Assembly (NCBI RefSeq): GCF_001700315.1
Contig: NZ_MASJ01000003.1
Location: 310,001 to 374,000 of the forward strand
Length of the DNA stretch: 64,000 bases
From: Caryophanon tenue
GTDB taxonomy: Bacteria; Bacillota; Bacilli; Bacillales_A; Planococcaceae
Reading direction: 5' to 3'
Shown here one piece after another: positions 10,101 through 17,539 of the stretch. The notes under the pieces were generated by a model. That model was not told the DNA's origin. It did no database searches and saw only the letters and a list, made by a program, of their open reading frames with translations. The position numbers and the translations under genes are program-made. The first letter of the stretch is position 1. Every line of letters starts with the position of its first letter.

Positions 10101-10670
10101 TCGGACCGCCATCAATTTTTAACAGACCAGCGTAATGATTTAATTGAAGCGCAAGAAACGCTTCACGGTGCGATTCGTGAAATGGACGATGAAATGACGC
10201 AACGCTTTACCGAAACATTTATGTCTATTCGTGAGCATTTCAAAGTCGTCTTCCGTGAATTATTCGGTGGTGGGCAAGCAGATTTAGTGCTGACAGACCC
10301 TGAGAATATGTTAGAGACGGGGATTGAAATCGTTGCGCAACCACCAGGCAAAAAGCTCCAAAACTTAAGCTTATTATCCGGTGGTGAACGTGCATTAACG
10401 GCAATCGGCTTATTATTTGCGATTTTAAAAACGCGCCCTGTGCCGTTTTGTATTTTAGACGAAGTAGAAGCAGCACTTGATGAATCAAATGTTGTTCGCT
10501 ATAGTCAATACTTACAAAAATTTAGTGCAAACACACAATTCATTGTCATTACACATCGTAAAGGAACGATGGAAGGTGCCGATGTATTATATGGTATTAC
10601 GATGCAGGAATCGGGTGTATCGAAGCTTGTCTCTGTTAAGTTAGAGCAAGATGCCCCGGTCACAATGTAG
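7107..10670 (+). CDS. smc: Chromosome partition protein SMC
   Basis: SMC is the ATPase of the SMC-ScpAB condensin that organises and separates chromosomes. The 1187-residue product has Walker A GPNGSGKS at residues 31-38, a long first coiled coil, a hinge around residues 500-670 (ending with GGSLTGGAMK), a second coiled coil, then the ABC signature LSGGE at residues 1090-1094 and Walker B CILDEVEAALD. Length is within one residue of B. subtilis Smc. The ribosome site AGGAGGG overlaps the rnc stop. Long antisense open frames within it are by-products of the repetitive coiled-coil codons. Confidence 0.98.
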   Translation: MFLKRLDVIGFKSFADRIGIDFVPGVTAVVGPNGSGKSNVIDAVRWVLGEQSAKSLRGAKMEDVIFAGSDSRKPLNFAEVTLVLDNTDEQLNYPYTEVSVTRRVYRSGDSEYLLNKQSCRLKDITDLFMDSGLGKEAFSIISQGRVDEILNSRALDRRSIFEEAAGVLKYKLRKKKAEHKLVETDENLNRVLDILHELDRRLEPLHMQASAAQDYLQMTEEMRDYDIALLVHNLQTYTAQLAAAQTEMATLKQQEQQFATRIEAEEAQVFTLRKALATLDTTLDGAQNALIEASTEVERWEGRRALQTQRSESREQQRAKLTESIAEVRDTVEALTAQEADVKEQFERKQTLLADIKAEVKRLEHVLSRSASEIADEIEEQKSIYIERLNEQATVKNELKHLANQLVQQQEMNVRMTSQTEQINDELVAIREEKQQVEALLAQTDEALSTQLANYATSQQQFTQLAQKLEQKEAVLYDAYRLQQQQQARKDSLEALEADFSGFFQGVKETLVARDKGELRGIEGAVAELVQVPTQFTKAIETALGAAAQHIITTDEQAAQQAIAFLKQKRAGRATFLPKTVMKSRKLQRQAIAHIVEHPAFVAVADELVSFDDANRTIVENLIGNVIVAKDLNGASAIARACQFKFRVVTLDGDIVNAGGSLTGGAMKNQNSVFSRRSELDQLLVTLTEMTAKIAQAEKSIAADKQALMTMREQVEQAKVANDDLRATQIERAAKLRELESIERTLKTRVSLTTSEHNDFATRKEALLVAQQRAQQRLTELATELTQINALIDTMNISKEQNESKKDAIRETFAEKRAELAVLEEQRAHIQVTAAEVALQKMRATERLETLTQELEWMDSEEQQGEMTLEHLMQQVHDWTVKRQTLTADIQALKEQRTADQQALQILEVQLQEVVRQHKGFVEALHQLEVKSNRLELLVESETHQLHEQYELTFEDAQLEVKNIADLEYARRKVKLLKQSIEELGPVNLNSIAEFQEVSDRHQFLTDQRNDLIEAQETLHGAIREMDDEMTQRFTETFMSIREHFKVVFRELFGGGQADLVLTDPENMLETGIEIVAQPPGKKLQNLSLLSGGERALTAIGLLFAILKTRPVPFCILDEVEAALDESNVVRYSQYLQKFSANTQFIVITHRKGTMEGADVLYGITMQESGVSKLVSVKLEQDAPVTM

Positions 10671-10686
10671 CGAAGGAGAGGTACAC

Positions 10687-11955
10687 ATGAGCTTTTTTAA
10701 ACGTTTAAAAGAAAAGTTAACAGGTAGTAGCAGTGAGGAAGAAAAGGTAGACAAGGTTGTGACTGACGAGCAGGAAGAGCCGAAAGCCGACGAATTGGTT
10801 GAAATACCTGCCACAGTAGAGACACCTACAGAGCCGACATTCCCAGCAAAAGAAAAAGAACAAATTGAAGAACATATTGTAACGTTACCGGTTGAGCCAA
10901 TTCAAGAGGTAGTAACGGTTATCGAAGAGCCAGCTGAAGAAGTAGCTGTTGTAGCTGTAGACGAGGAACAAACAGAAGAGAAAAAAGCTTCTGCATGGTC
11001 GATTACGCAAAAATTCAAAGCCGGCTTAGCGAAAACACGCGATTCGTTTACGTCAAAAGTAAATGATTTAGTAGCACGTTATCGTAAAGTCGATGAAGAT
11101 TTCTTTGAAGAATTAGAAGATTTATTATTGCAAGCCGACGTTGGTATCGAAACGGTTATGGAATTAATGGATAAGCTACGCTTTGAAGTACAGCGTAAAA
11201 ATATGAAAGATACAAACGGCATTCAAGCGATTATTTCAGAAAAACTTGTTGAAATTTATGAGCGCGGTGAAGAAGATTTAATCGACTTAAACATGCAACC
11301 TAAAGGTGAACTAACGGTTATTTTATTCGTAGGTGTAAACGGTGTTGGTAAAACAACAACAATCGGTAAATTAGCACACCGCTTCAAGCAAGAAGGTCGT
11401 TCAGTTATGCTAGCAGCGGGGGATACTTTCCGTGCTGGTGCGATTGACCAACTACAAGTATGGGGTGACCGTGTAGGTGCTGAAGTTGTGAAGCAATCAG
11501 AAGGTTCAGACCCAGCAGCAGTCATGTTTGATGCGATTCAAGCAGCGAAAAAGCGCGGCGTTGATGTATTAATTTGTGATACAGCTGGTCGCCTTCAAAA
11601 TAAAGTAAACTTAATGAACGAACTTGAAAAAGTAAAACGCGTTATTTCACGCGAAATTCCAGATGCGCCACATGAAGTATTATTAGCGCTTGACGCAACA
11701 ACGGGTCAAAATGCGCTTGTACAAGCAAAAATCTTCAAAGAGGCAACAGATGTATCAGGGATTGTGTTAACGAAGCTTGATGGTACAGCAAAAGGTGGTA
11801 TCGTGTTAGCCATTCGTCAACAGCTTAACATTCCTGTGAAGTTTGTTGGTCTTGGTGAGCAAATGGATGACCTACAACCATTCGATGCAGAACGTTATGT
11901 ATATGGCTTATTTGCAGAAGGTCTTGAAAAAGAGTTAGAAGAGGCAGACGAATAA
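10687..11955 (+). CDS. ftsY: Signal recognition particle receptor FtsY
   Basis: FtsY is the membrane-associated GTPase that docks Ffh-ribosome complexes to the Sec translocon. The 422-residue product starts with a basic MSFFKRLKEK, then has an acidic Glu/Val-rich segment (about residues 17-100) not present in the shorter B. subtilis protein, followed by the NG domain: G1 GVNGVGKT at 216-223, DTFRAGAIDQL, DTAGRLQ and TKLDGTAKGG. The ATG at 10687 is preceded by AAGGAGAGG. In many relatives ylxM-ffh follows directly; here a sugar-acid module lies between. A strong terminator closes the transcript. Confidence 0.97.
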   Translation: MSFFKRLKEKLTGSSSEEEKVDKVVTDEQEEPKADELVEIPATVETPTEPTFPAKEKEQIEEHIVTLPVEPIQEVVTVIEEPAEEVAVVAVDEEQTEEKKASAWSITQKFKAGLAKTRDSFTSKVNDLVARYRKVDEDFFEELEDLLLQADVGIETVMELMDKLRFEVQRKNMKDTNGIQAIISEKLVEIYERGEEDLIDLNMQPKGELTVILFVGVNGVGKTTTIGKLAHRFKQEGRSVMLAAGDTFRAGAIDQLQVWGDRVGAEVVKQSEGSDPAAVMFDAIQAAKKRGVDVLICDTAGRLQNKVNLMNELEKVKRVISREIPDAPHEVLLALDATTGQNALVQAKIFKEATDVSGIVLTKLDGTAKGGIVLAIRQQLNIPVKFVGLGEQMDDLQPFDAERYVYGLFAEGLEKELEEADE

Positions 11956-12006
11956 TTATCATACATGTGTAGGATGAACGTTAAAAAGTAAGTGACACAA
12001 AAAGAA

Positions 12007-12044
12007 ATATCCTTCAGCAACGACAACTGCTGAAGGATATTTTT
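12007..12044 (+). terminator. Rho-independent terminator after ftsY
   Basis: ATATCCTTCAGCA (12007-12019) pairs perfectly with TGCTGAAGGATAT (12028-12040) across an 8-base loop, followed by TTTT. It isolates the rnc-smc-ftsY transcript from the sugar-acid module. Confidence 0.9.
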
Positions 12045-12190
12045 CTGCTTTTGGCGCTACTCTACATAGTAGACGCGTTTCGCAGGTATGGCTTGAGGCA
12101 AACACGATGTTTGTCACATCTAAGAGGTGAGGGGAACGGGCGAAGAGAACGAATTTTTACGTGTAGTCTGTAAAATCAGATAATTTATCA

Positions 12191-12219
12191 TTGCTTTTTG
12201 TCGCAATATTTGCGATGAT
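12191..12219 (+). promoter_or_regulatory. Possible SigA promoter of the kdg/uxu module
   Basis: TTGCTT (12191-12196) and GATGAT (12214-12219) are 17 bases apart. The hexamers are only moderate matches. Support comes mainly from position: the cre-like site and the LacI-type palindrome cover the -10 and start region. Confidence 0.4.
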
Positions 12220-12229
12220 AACGTTAACT
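12215..12229 (+). promoter_or_regulatory. cre-like catabolite repression site
   Basis: ATGATAACGTTAACT fits the CcpA cre consensus WTGNAANCGNWNNCW with one mismatch (T instead of the first A of AA). It overlaps the left end of the LacI-type palindrome and the candidate -10. Sugar-acid catabolic operons in Bacillales are usually under CcpA; binding here is inferred. Confidence 0.45.
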
Positions 12230-12242
12230 AAAACGTTTTAGT
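12227..12242 (+). promoter_or_regulatory. LacI-family operator upstream of kdgK
   Basis: ACTAAAACGTTTTAGT is a perfect 16-base palindrome with the central CG and flanking A/T tracts typical of LacI/GalR operators. It lies 30 bases before kdgK, and the module encodes a LacI-family protein at 15769-16740, its likely ligand-responsive repressor. Confidence 0.7.
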
Positions 12243-12271
12243 AACTTTAGGAATTCGAAAAGGAGATAAAA

Positions 12272-13225
12272 GTGTATATGAAAAAAGTATTCACATTAGG
12301 CGATGCACTTATTACGTTTAATCCTATTGCGACAGGACCACTTCGTCATGTATCAAGCTTCGAACGTAAACTAGGCGGCGCAGAACTGAATTTTGCGATA
12401 GGCTGTGCACGTTTAGGCTTAGGGGTGAAATGGTTAAGTCGTTTAGGTCATGATGAGTTTGGCAAGTATATTTTTAATACAGTTCGTGGAGAAGGCATCG
12501 ACATGAGTTACGTACAATTAATGGACGGCTATCCGACATCATTAAATTTTAAAGAAATTCGGGAAGATGGGTCAGGTAAAACGTTTTATTATCGCTATGC
12601 GTCACCGATGTCTACGCTGTCGGTTGAGCAATTAACAGCGGATATGCTTGATGATGTAGCTGTTTTACATTTAACAGGCGTGTTTTTAGCGATTGCACCA
12701 CAGCATATCGACATTTCACTGAAGCTTGCGCAACTTGCAAAAGAGCGTGGCATTACAGTGTCGTTTGATCCAAATATTCGCTTGAAATTATGGAGCATTG
12801 AACAAGCGCGTGAAGCCTATGCAAAGCTATTGCCATATGTTGATATTCTTTTAACAGGGCTTGATGAGCTAGAACTGATTTTACAGCAAAGTGGACGACC
12901 AGCATTTGAACAATTTGCAGCGCAATATACGATTAAAGAGCTGATTATTAAAAATGGTGCAGCGGGAGCGCAAGCCTATATAAATGGCGTCTGGACCGAA
13001 AAGGAAGCGTTCTCAATTACACCGATTGATACTGTGGGTGCAGGAGACGGTTTTGATGCCGGTTATATTTATAGCTATTTACAGCAACTATGTATCGAAG
13101 AACGACTGCGCTTTGCGAATGCAGTAGGTGCTATGGTCACGACTGTAAAAGGTGATAATGAAGGCTTACCGGAATTAGATGATGTACACATGTTTTTAGG
13201 TCAAAAAATGAGCATTGAGAGGTAA
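12272..13225 (+). CDS. kdgK: 2-keto-3-deoxygluconate kinase (PfkB family)
   Basis: The product phosphorylates 2-keto-3-deoxygluconate to KDPG, the substrate of the aldolase encoded next. The 317-residue protein shows PfkB motif 1 (GGAELNFAIGCARLGL, near residues 36-51) and motif 2 with the anion hole and catalytic Asp (DTVGAGDGFDAGY). The start is uncertain: GTG at 12272 lies 6 bases after AGGAG, while the ATG at 12278 is 12 bases away. Substrate specificity is taken from the adjoining KDPG aldolase and mannonate dehydratase genes; PfkB kinases alone cannot be assigned by motif. The stop overlaps the kdgA region. Confidence 0.88.
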   Translation: MYMKKVFTLGDALITFNPIATGPLRHVSSFERKLGGAELNFAIGCARLGLGVKWLSRLGHDEFGKYIFNTVRGEGIDMSYVQLMDGYPTSLNFKEIREDGSGKTFYYRYASPMSTLSVEQLTADMLDDVAVLHLTGVFLAIAPQHIDISLKLAQLAKERGITVSFDPNIRLKLWSIEQAREAYAKLLPYVDILLTGLDELELILQQSGRPAFEQFAAQYTIKELIIKNGAAGAQAYINGVWTEKEAFSITPIDTVGAGDGFDAGYIYSYLQQLCIEERLRFANAVGAMVTTVKGDNEGLPELDDVHMFLGQKMSIER

Positions 13226-13230
13226 TGAAC

Positions 13231-13848
13231 ATGGGGAAACAAGAAACAATTCAGCATATTAAAGATACGAAATTAGTAGCCGTTATTCGCGGTGAATCGC
13301 CTGAGGAAGCAACCTCCCTTATTAAAGGATCTGTTGCAGGTGGCATTGCATCGATTGAATTAACGTATACAACACCGTATGTAGAAGATGTATTTAAAGC
13401 GTTACGTGGTGAAAATATCGTGATTGGTGCAGGCACAGTACTAGACCCTGAAACAGCACGTCATGCCATTTTACAAGGCGCACAGTTTATCGTAAGTCCG
13501 TCATTTAACGCTGATATTGCAACGTTATGTAATCGCTATACGATTCCGTATTTACCAGGCTGTATGTCATTAAAAGAAATGGTCACAGCGCTTGAAAGTG
13601 GTTGTGATATTTTGAAATTATTCCCAGCGAATAACTTTACACCAAAGTTCATTGGTGCAGTAAAAGGTCCATTACCATACGCGCAAATTATGCCAACAGG
13701 TGGTATTAATGCGGATAATTTAGAAGAATGGCTACAAGCTGGAGCTGTCGCAGTTGGAATCGGTAGCGATTTGAATCGTGCATACGCAGCAGGTGGCGTT
13801 GAAGCAGTAACAGAAGCAGCACGTGTATATAGTGCAAAATTACAATAG
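13231..13848 (+). CDS. kdgA: KHG/KDPG aldolase
   Basis: This class I aldolase splits 2-keto-3-deoxy-6-phosphogluconate into pyruvate and glyceraldehyde-3-phosphate, the last step of uronate breakdown and of the Entner-Doudoroff route. The 205-residue product has the Schiff-base lysine in DILKLFPA, the general-acid region VAVIRGESPEEA, and the phosphate-binding GGINADNL and AVGIGSDL loops. The ATG at 13231 has GAGAGG 8 bases upstream; the in-frame ATG at 13225 sits only 2 bases from it. The gene follows kdgK within a few bases. Confidence 0.93.
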   Translation: MGKQETIQHIKDTKLVAVIRGESPEEATSLIKGSVAGGIASIELTYTTPYVEDVFKALRGENIVIGAGTVLDPETARHAILQGAQFIVSPSFNADIATLCNRYTIPYLPGCMSLKEMVTALESGCDILKLFPANNFTPKFIGAVKGPLPYAQIMPTGGINADNLEEWLQAGAVAVGIGSDLNRAYAAGGVEAVTEAARVYSAKLQ

Positions 13849-13859
13849 GAGTGAACAGC

Positions 13860-14930
13860 ATGAATATGACATTTCGTTGGTACGGTCGTGACAATGATAC
13901 CGTAACACTTGAACATATTAAACAAATTCCCGGAACAAAAGGTATCGTCTGGGCGCTTCATCAAAAGCAAGCAGGCGAGGTATGGCATGAGCAAGAAATT
14001 GCAGAAGAAGTTGCTTATATTACCTCTCACGGCTTCCATGCGACAGTTGTTGAAAGTGTAAATGTACATGAAGATATTAAATTAGGGAAGCCGAGTCGAG
14101 ATGCGTATATTGAAAATTACATAACAACGATTCGTAATTTAGCAAAGCACGGTGTAAAAGTGATTTGTTATAATTTTATGCCGATTTTTGACTGGACGCG
14201 TACAGATTTATTTCATCCATTACCAGATGGCTCTACAGCATTGTATTTCGATAAAACGAAAGCGATGCGTTTAGACCCACAGCAATTAGTTGATGAAGTT
14301 AATGCAAGCTCGCATCTATCATTACCAGGTTGGGAGCCGGAACGATTAGCGCATTTAAAAGATTTATTCGCAGCATATGAACATGTCGATGAAGAGCAGC
14401 TTTGGGACAATTTAGCATACTTTTTAGCACGTATTTTACCGGTAGCACAAGAGGTAGGCATTCAAATGGCGATTCACCCTGACGATCCGCCGTATTCAAT
14501 TTTCGGTTTACCGCGTATTATTACAGGTGCAGCTAGCTATGAGCGTTTACTTCAAATTAGCGACAGCCCAGCAAACGGCTTTACATTATGCTCAGGTTCG
14601 ATGGGCGCATCACCATATAATGATATGGTCGCGATTTTTGAGCGCTATGCATCACGCGCGCCATTTGCTCATATTCGCAATGTTTTAATTGAAGAAGATG
14701 GTAGCTTTGCGGAAACGTCGCATTACACATCAGACGGTTCAGTTGATATTAAAGGAATTGTAAAAGTACTGCAGCAACAAGGTTATACAGGGTATGTGCG
14801 TCCAGACCACGGTCGTCATTTATGGAATGAACAGTGTAGACCAGGGTACGGTTTATATGACCGCGCGCTTGGCATTATGTATTTATTAGGGTTATGGGAT
14901 GCTTATTCAAATGGAGGTTCACAACAATGA
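13860..14930 (+). CDS. uxuA: D-mannonate dehydratase
   Basis: UxuA dehydrates D-mannonate to 2-keto-3-deoxygluconate. The 356-residue TIM-barrel protein has the metal ligands of the family in HPDDPP, LCSGS, HIRNV and RPDHGRH, and its length matches B. subtilis UxuA. The ATG at 13860 is used because TAGGAGTG just upstream is the ribosome site; the GTG at 13851 lies inside that site. The stop overlaps the uxuB start as ATGA (14927-14930), so the two genes are translationally coupled. Confidence 0.95.
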   Translation: MNMTFRWYGRDNDTVTLEHIKQIPGTKGIVWALHQKQAGEVWHEQEIAEEVAYITSHGFHATVVESVNVHEDIKLGKPSRDAYIENYITTIRNLAKHGVKVICYNFMPIFDWTRTDLFHPLPDGSTALYFDKTKAMRLDPQQLVDEVNASSHLSLPGWEPERLAHLKDLFAAYEHVDEEQLWDNLAYFLARILPVAQEVGIQMAIHPDDPPYSIFGLPRIITGAASYERLLQISDSPANGFTLCSGSMGASPYNDMVAIFERYASRAPFAHIRNVLIEEDGSFAETSHYTSDGSVDIKGIVKVLQQQGYTGYVRPDHGRHLWNEQCRPGYGLYDRALGIMYLLGLWDAYSNGGSQQ

Positions 14931-15766
14931 TTCAACGAACACATCATGCATTACAAAAATGAGTAGCCGTTATTACAGGTGGTAGCGGTGTATTATGTTC
15001 AGAAATGGCGAAGGAGCTTGCACGTCAAGGTGTACAAATTGCTGTGCTGAATAAAACATTGGCAAAAGGACAACAAGTGGTAGATGAAATTGAGGCACTT
15101 GGTGGCACAGCTATCGCAATTAGCGTCGATGTACTCGACAAATCTTCACTTTTAGCAGCAAGAGAGGAAATCTTGCAGAAGTTTGGTAAAATAAATATAT
15201 TGATTAACGGCGCTGGTGGAAATCATCCGGACGCGATTACAGCAAATGAAGAATCAATTGAGGACGTAGCGGGTAATTCGTTTTTTGAGCTAAGTGAGCA
15301 AGGCTTTTCAAATGTCTTTTCATTGAACTTTACTGGGACATTTTTAGCATGCCAAGTATTTGGTGAAGTGATGTTACAAGCTGAAGCACCAACGATTATT
15401 AATGTGTCGTCGATGAGTGGTTACACACCGCTGACGAAAGTACCTGCGTATAGTGCAGCAAAAGCAGCGATTAATAATTTCACCGAATGGCTAGCCGTGC
15501 ATTTTGCGAAGGAAGGCATGCGCGTAAACGCGATTGCACCTGGATTTTTCGTAACGTCTCAAAACCGTGATTTATTGCTGACAGCAGAAGGAGATTATAC
15601 TGCCCGTTCGAAAAAAATATTGGCGGCTACTCCAATGAAAAAGTTTGGAGAACCTCAGCATTTATTAGGAGCTTTGTTATTTTTAGCAGATGAAACGTAT
15701 TCAGGGTTTGTTACTGGCACGACAATTCCGGTAGATGGAGGATTTAACGCCTACAGTGGGGTGTAA
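14927..15766 (+). pseudogene. uxuB: D-mannonate oxidoreductase (SDR), interrupted by an in-frame TGA
   Basis: UxuB-type short-chain dehydrogenases interconvert D-fructuronate and D-mannonate with NAD(H). The ATG at 14927 has GGAGG 9 bases upstream and overlaps the uxuA stop, but after 11 codons (MIQRTHHALQK) an in-frame TGA lies at 14960-14962. The same frame then continues without a break: VAVITGGSGVLCSEM, NAG-like INGAGG, and the catalytic Ser-Tyr-Lys set (NVSSMSG, AYSAAKAA). The only downstream ATG, 15005, would delete the TGGSG nucleotide-binding loop. The gene therefore looks like a recent nonsense mutant, unless the TGA is read through or is a sequencing error. The rest shows no decay. 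Confidence 0.8.
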
Positions 15767-15768
15767 AC

Positions 15769-16740
15769 ATGAAAAAAGTGACGATTGGAGATGTCGCAAA
15801 GGAAGCGGGCGTCTCAATCAGTACAGTGTCACAATTTATGAACAAGCGTTATGAATATATGAGTGCGGAAACACGCACGAAAATTCAAGAAGCTGTTGGA
15901 CGTTTAAATTACCGTCCGAATATGCTTGCGCGTAGTTTGAAAAATAAAGGAACGAAAACGGTTGGCATTATTGTGGCGAATATTATGCACACATTTACGA
16001 CGCAAATTATTCATCATTTAGAGCAGTATTTACAGAAACAAGGGTTTCACGTGATTGTATGTAATGCGAATGATGACCCAGAAATAGAGCGTGAGCATAT
16101 TGAGAATTTATTAGCACGTCAAGTGGAAGGATTTATTTTATTCCCTACTGGTGAAAATATTGCGTTGTACACGCGCCTATATGAAGAAAGAATCCCTGTT
16201 GTTTTTATGGATAGAATGGTAGAACATCATGAAATTCCTGCTGTGTTACTAGATAATGAGCAGGCAAGTGCAGTGGCTGTCGAAGCGCTTCACCGTAAAG
16301 GCTATACGCAGTTAGCAATTGTTACAGATTCGATTGACCGTCCCACTACGCCACGTTTAGAGCGTTTAACAGGGTTTGAAAAGAAAATGACCGAGCTAGC
16401 CTTGCCTTGCGATGAACATCAATTGATTGCAGCAAGTTTAGTCGATATTCCAGATCGTTTACAGCAATTATTTGCACAAACCCCGATAGATGCGATTGTA
16501 GCGGGGAATGACCGCGTGTTACTAACGGTGCTGAACAGTTTGCCACATCCAGTCGGCATTGCGGTTATTGACGATATCCCACTTGCTCAATTTATGTCAC
16601 CAGCTATTACAACGATCGCACAACCAACCGAACAAATGGCGCAAAAAGCAGTAGAGGTTTTTCTGCATATTAAAGAATGTGGTTATAAAAACGTCTTAAA
16701 ACATGTGTATCGCTTTTCGCCCGTGTTACAACAGAAATAA
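15769..16740 (+). CDS. LacI-family transcriptional regulator of the kdg/uxu module
   Basis: The 323-residue protein has an N-terminal LacI helix-turn-helix (VTIGDVAKEAGVSISTVSQF) and hinge helix (YRPNMLARSLK, near residues 46-56), followed by a periplasmic-binding-like sensor domain (KTVGIIVANI onward). It starts 2 bases after uxuB, with a G-rich ribosome site. As last gene of the module, and with a perfect LacI-type palindrome before kdgK, it is most likely the local repressor, comparable to KdgR of B. subtilis, responding to KDG or a related acid. The inducer is inferred, so no gene symbol is given. Confidence 0.88.
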   Translation: MKKVTIGDVAKEAGVSISTVSQFMNKRYEYMSAETRTKIQEAVGRLNYRPNMLARSLKNKGTKTVGIIVANIMHTFTTQIIHHLEQYLQKQGFHVIVCNANDDPEIEREHIENLLARQVEGFILFPTGENIALYTRLYEERIPVVFMDRMVEHHEIPAVLLDNEQASAVAVEALHRKGYTQLAIVTDSIDRPTTPRLERLTGFEKKMTELALPCDEHQLIAASLVDIPDRLQQLFAQTPIDAIVAGNDRVLLTVLNSLPHPVGIAVIDDIPLAQFMSPAITTIAQPTEQMAQKAVEVFLHIKECGYKNVLKHVYRFSPVLQQK

Positions 16741-16742
16741 AT

Positions 16743-16782
16743 GAAAGCTGGGGTAAATTACTGTTTAGTCCAGCTTTCTCTA
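16743..16782 (+). terminator. Weak terminator-like hairpin after the lacI-type gene
   Basis: GAAAGCTGG (16743-16751) pairs perfectly with CCAGCTTTC (16770-16778) 2 bases after the regulator stop. The following bases (TCTAGATTTTT) give only a broken T-run, so termination may be incomplete. Confidence 0.5.
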
Positions 16783-16812
16783 GATTTTTCGCGTAAAGCG
16801 CATCAAAACTAA

Positions 16813-16965
16813 AAAATATCAGAATATTTATTATTTTGTGTTGCAATACGCCAAAAAATCTTTTATCATCGTTACATTATTGATGTGGCAAGTGGTCAGC
16901 AATTAAATCACGAGCGTAATCAATTTAAAGAGATGGCGATCTTTAAAACAGGTGTGACGTTATAA
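16813..16965 (+). pseudogene. Possible 3' remnant of an unidentified coding sequence
   Basis: An open frame of about 50 codons, ending at TAA 16963-16965, has no start codon or ribosome site. Its C-terminal part reads like a normal protein end (FYHRYIIDVASGQQ, then FKEMAIFKTGVTL). I do not recognise the family. It may be the tail of a gene lost when the sugar-acid module was inserted or reduced; the reading could also be chance. Confidence 0.3.
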
Positions 16966-16983
16966 CGATACGAAAATTAAGTG

Positions 16984-17018
16984 AGGCTGTTCAAAAATAA
17001 CGTGCGAACAGCCTTTTT
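16984..17018 (+). terminator. Rho-independent terminator
   Basis: AGGCTGTTC (16984-16992) pairs with GAACAGCCT (17006-17014), followed by a run of T. It closes transcription arriving from the module before the ylxM-ffh promoters. Confidence 0.8.
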
Positions 17019-17046
17019 AGCATGTGCAAAATTTATGTATATTTCA

Positions 17047-17075
17047 TTGCAACAAGTCGCGTGCTTGCGTATGAT
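17047..17075 (+). promoter_or_regulatory. Possible upstream SigA promoter of ylxM-ffh
   Basis: TTGCAA (17047-17052) and TATGAT (17070-17075) are spaced 17 bases apart, just downstream of the terminator. It would be a distal promoter in tandem with the stronger one at 17128. Confidence 0.4.
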
Positions 17076-17127
17076 AGAAGGCGAGTAAGCAATCACTGCT
17101 ACGGCTTGCTGTATAAAGGTTTTTTCC

Positions 17128-17155
17128 TTGACAGAACGTGCTTTTTCGATATAAT
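17128..17155 (+). promoter_or_regulatory. SigA promoter of ylxM-ffh
   Basis: Perfect consensus hexamers TTGACA (17128-17133) and TATAAT (17150-17155) with a 16-base spacer, 36 bases before the ylxM start. This is the best promoter match in the window. Confidence 0.88.
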
Positions 17156-17191
17156 AAACTACAGACAAACTATGATGAGGAGAGGTTTCCT

Positions 17192-17527
17192 ATGCTACTT
17201 GAAAAAACAACACGCATGAACTTTCTCTTTGACTTTTATCAAGCGCTCTTAACGGAGAAGCAGCGTAGCTATATGGAGCTGTATTATTTAGATGACAACT
17301 CCCTTGGCGAAATTGCTGATTCGTACGGGATTTCACGCCAAGCTGTGTACGATAACATTCGTCGAACAGAGGCAATGCTTGAAGAATATGAAGATAAATT
17401 ACGTTTACTTGAAAAATTCCAACAGCGTAAGCTAGCAATCGAGCAGTTAACAGAAGGTATCAATAACGATACGTTAACGAAAGCACAACAGATTGATATG
17501 CTTGAAAAATTGCAAGATTGGGATTAG
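17192..17527 (+). CDS. ylxM: SRP-associated helix-turn-helix protein YlxM
   Basis: YlxM is a small helical protein found next to ffh in Firmicutes; in streptococci it binds SRP components and modulates Ffh/FtsY GTPase activity. The 111-residue product has a sigma-70 region 4-like helix-turn-helix ([19 protein letters not shown], then VYDNIRRTE) and a basic/acidic C-terminal helix. Start at 17192 is chosen because GAGGAGAGG lies about 7 bases upstream and the length matches B. subtilis YlxM; the longer in-frame start at 17138 overlaps the promoter -10 region. Confidence 0.93.
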   Translation: MLLEKTTRMNFLFDFYQALLTEKQRSYMELYYLDDNSLGEIADSYGISRQAVYDNIRRTEAMLEEYEDKLRLLEKFQQRKLAIEQLTEGINNDTLTKAQQIDMLEKLQDWD

Positions 17528-17539
17528 GAGGAGACAATT

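Larger units (their letters stand above)
11956..12271 (+). other. Intergenic region between ftsY and kdgK
   Basis: This 316-base gap holds the ftsY terminator (12007-12044) and, at its right end, a possible promoter, a cre-like site and a perfect LacI-family palindrome (listed separately). The stretch 12046-12190 has no open frame with a ribosome site and no recognisable element. Confidence 0.7.
16741..17191 (+). other. Intergenic region between the kdg/uxu module and ylxM
   Basis: This 451-base gap contains two hairpins (16743-16782 and 16984-17018), a possible 3' gene relic (16813-16965) and two SigA-type promoters (17047-17075 and 17128-17155). It marks the right boundary of the inserted sugar-acid module. 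Confidence 0.7.

Noticed and set aside
14959-14985. ATG overlapping the uxuB TGA (ATGA at 14959-14962) as a stop-restart site
   Set aside because: Translation from this ATG is in another frame and stops after a few codons, so it cannot rescue uxuB.
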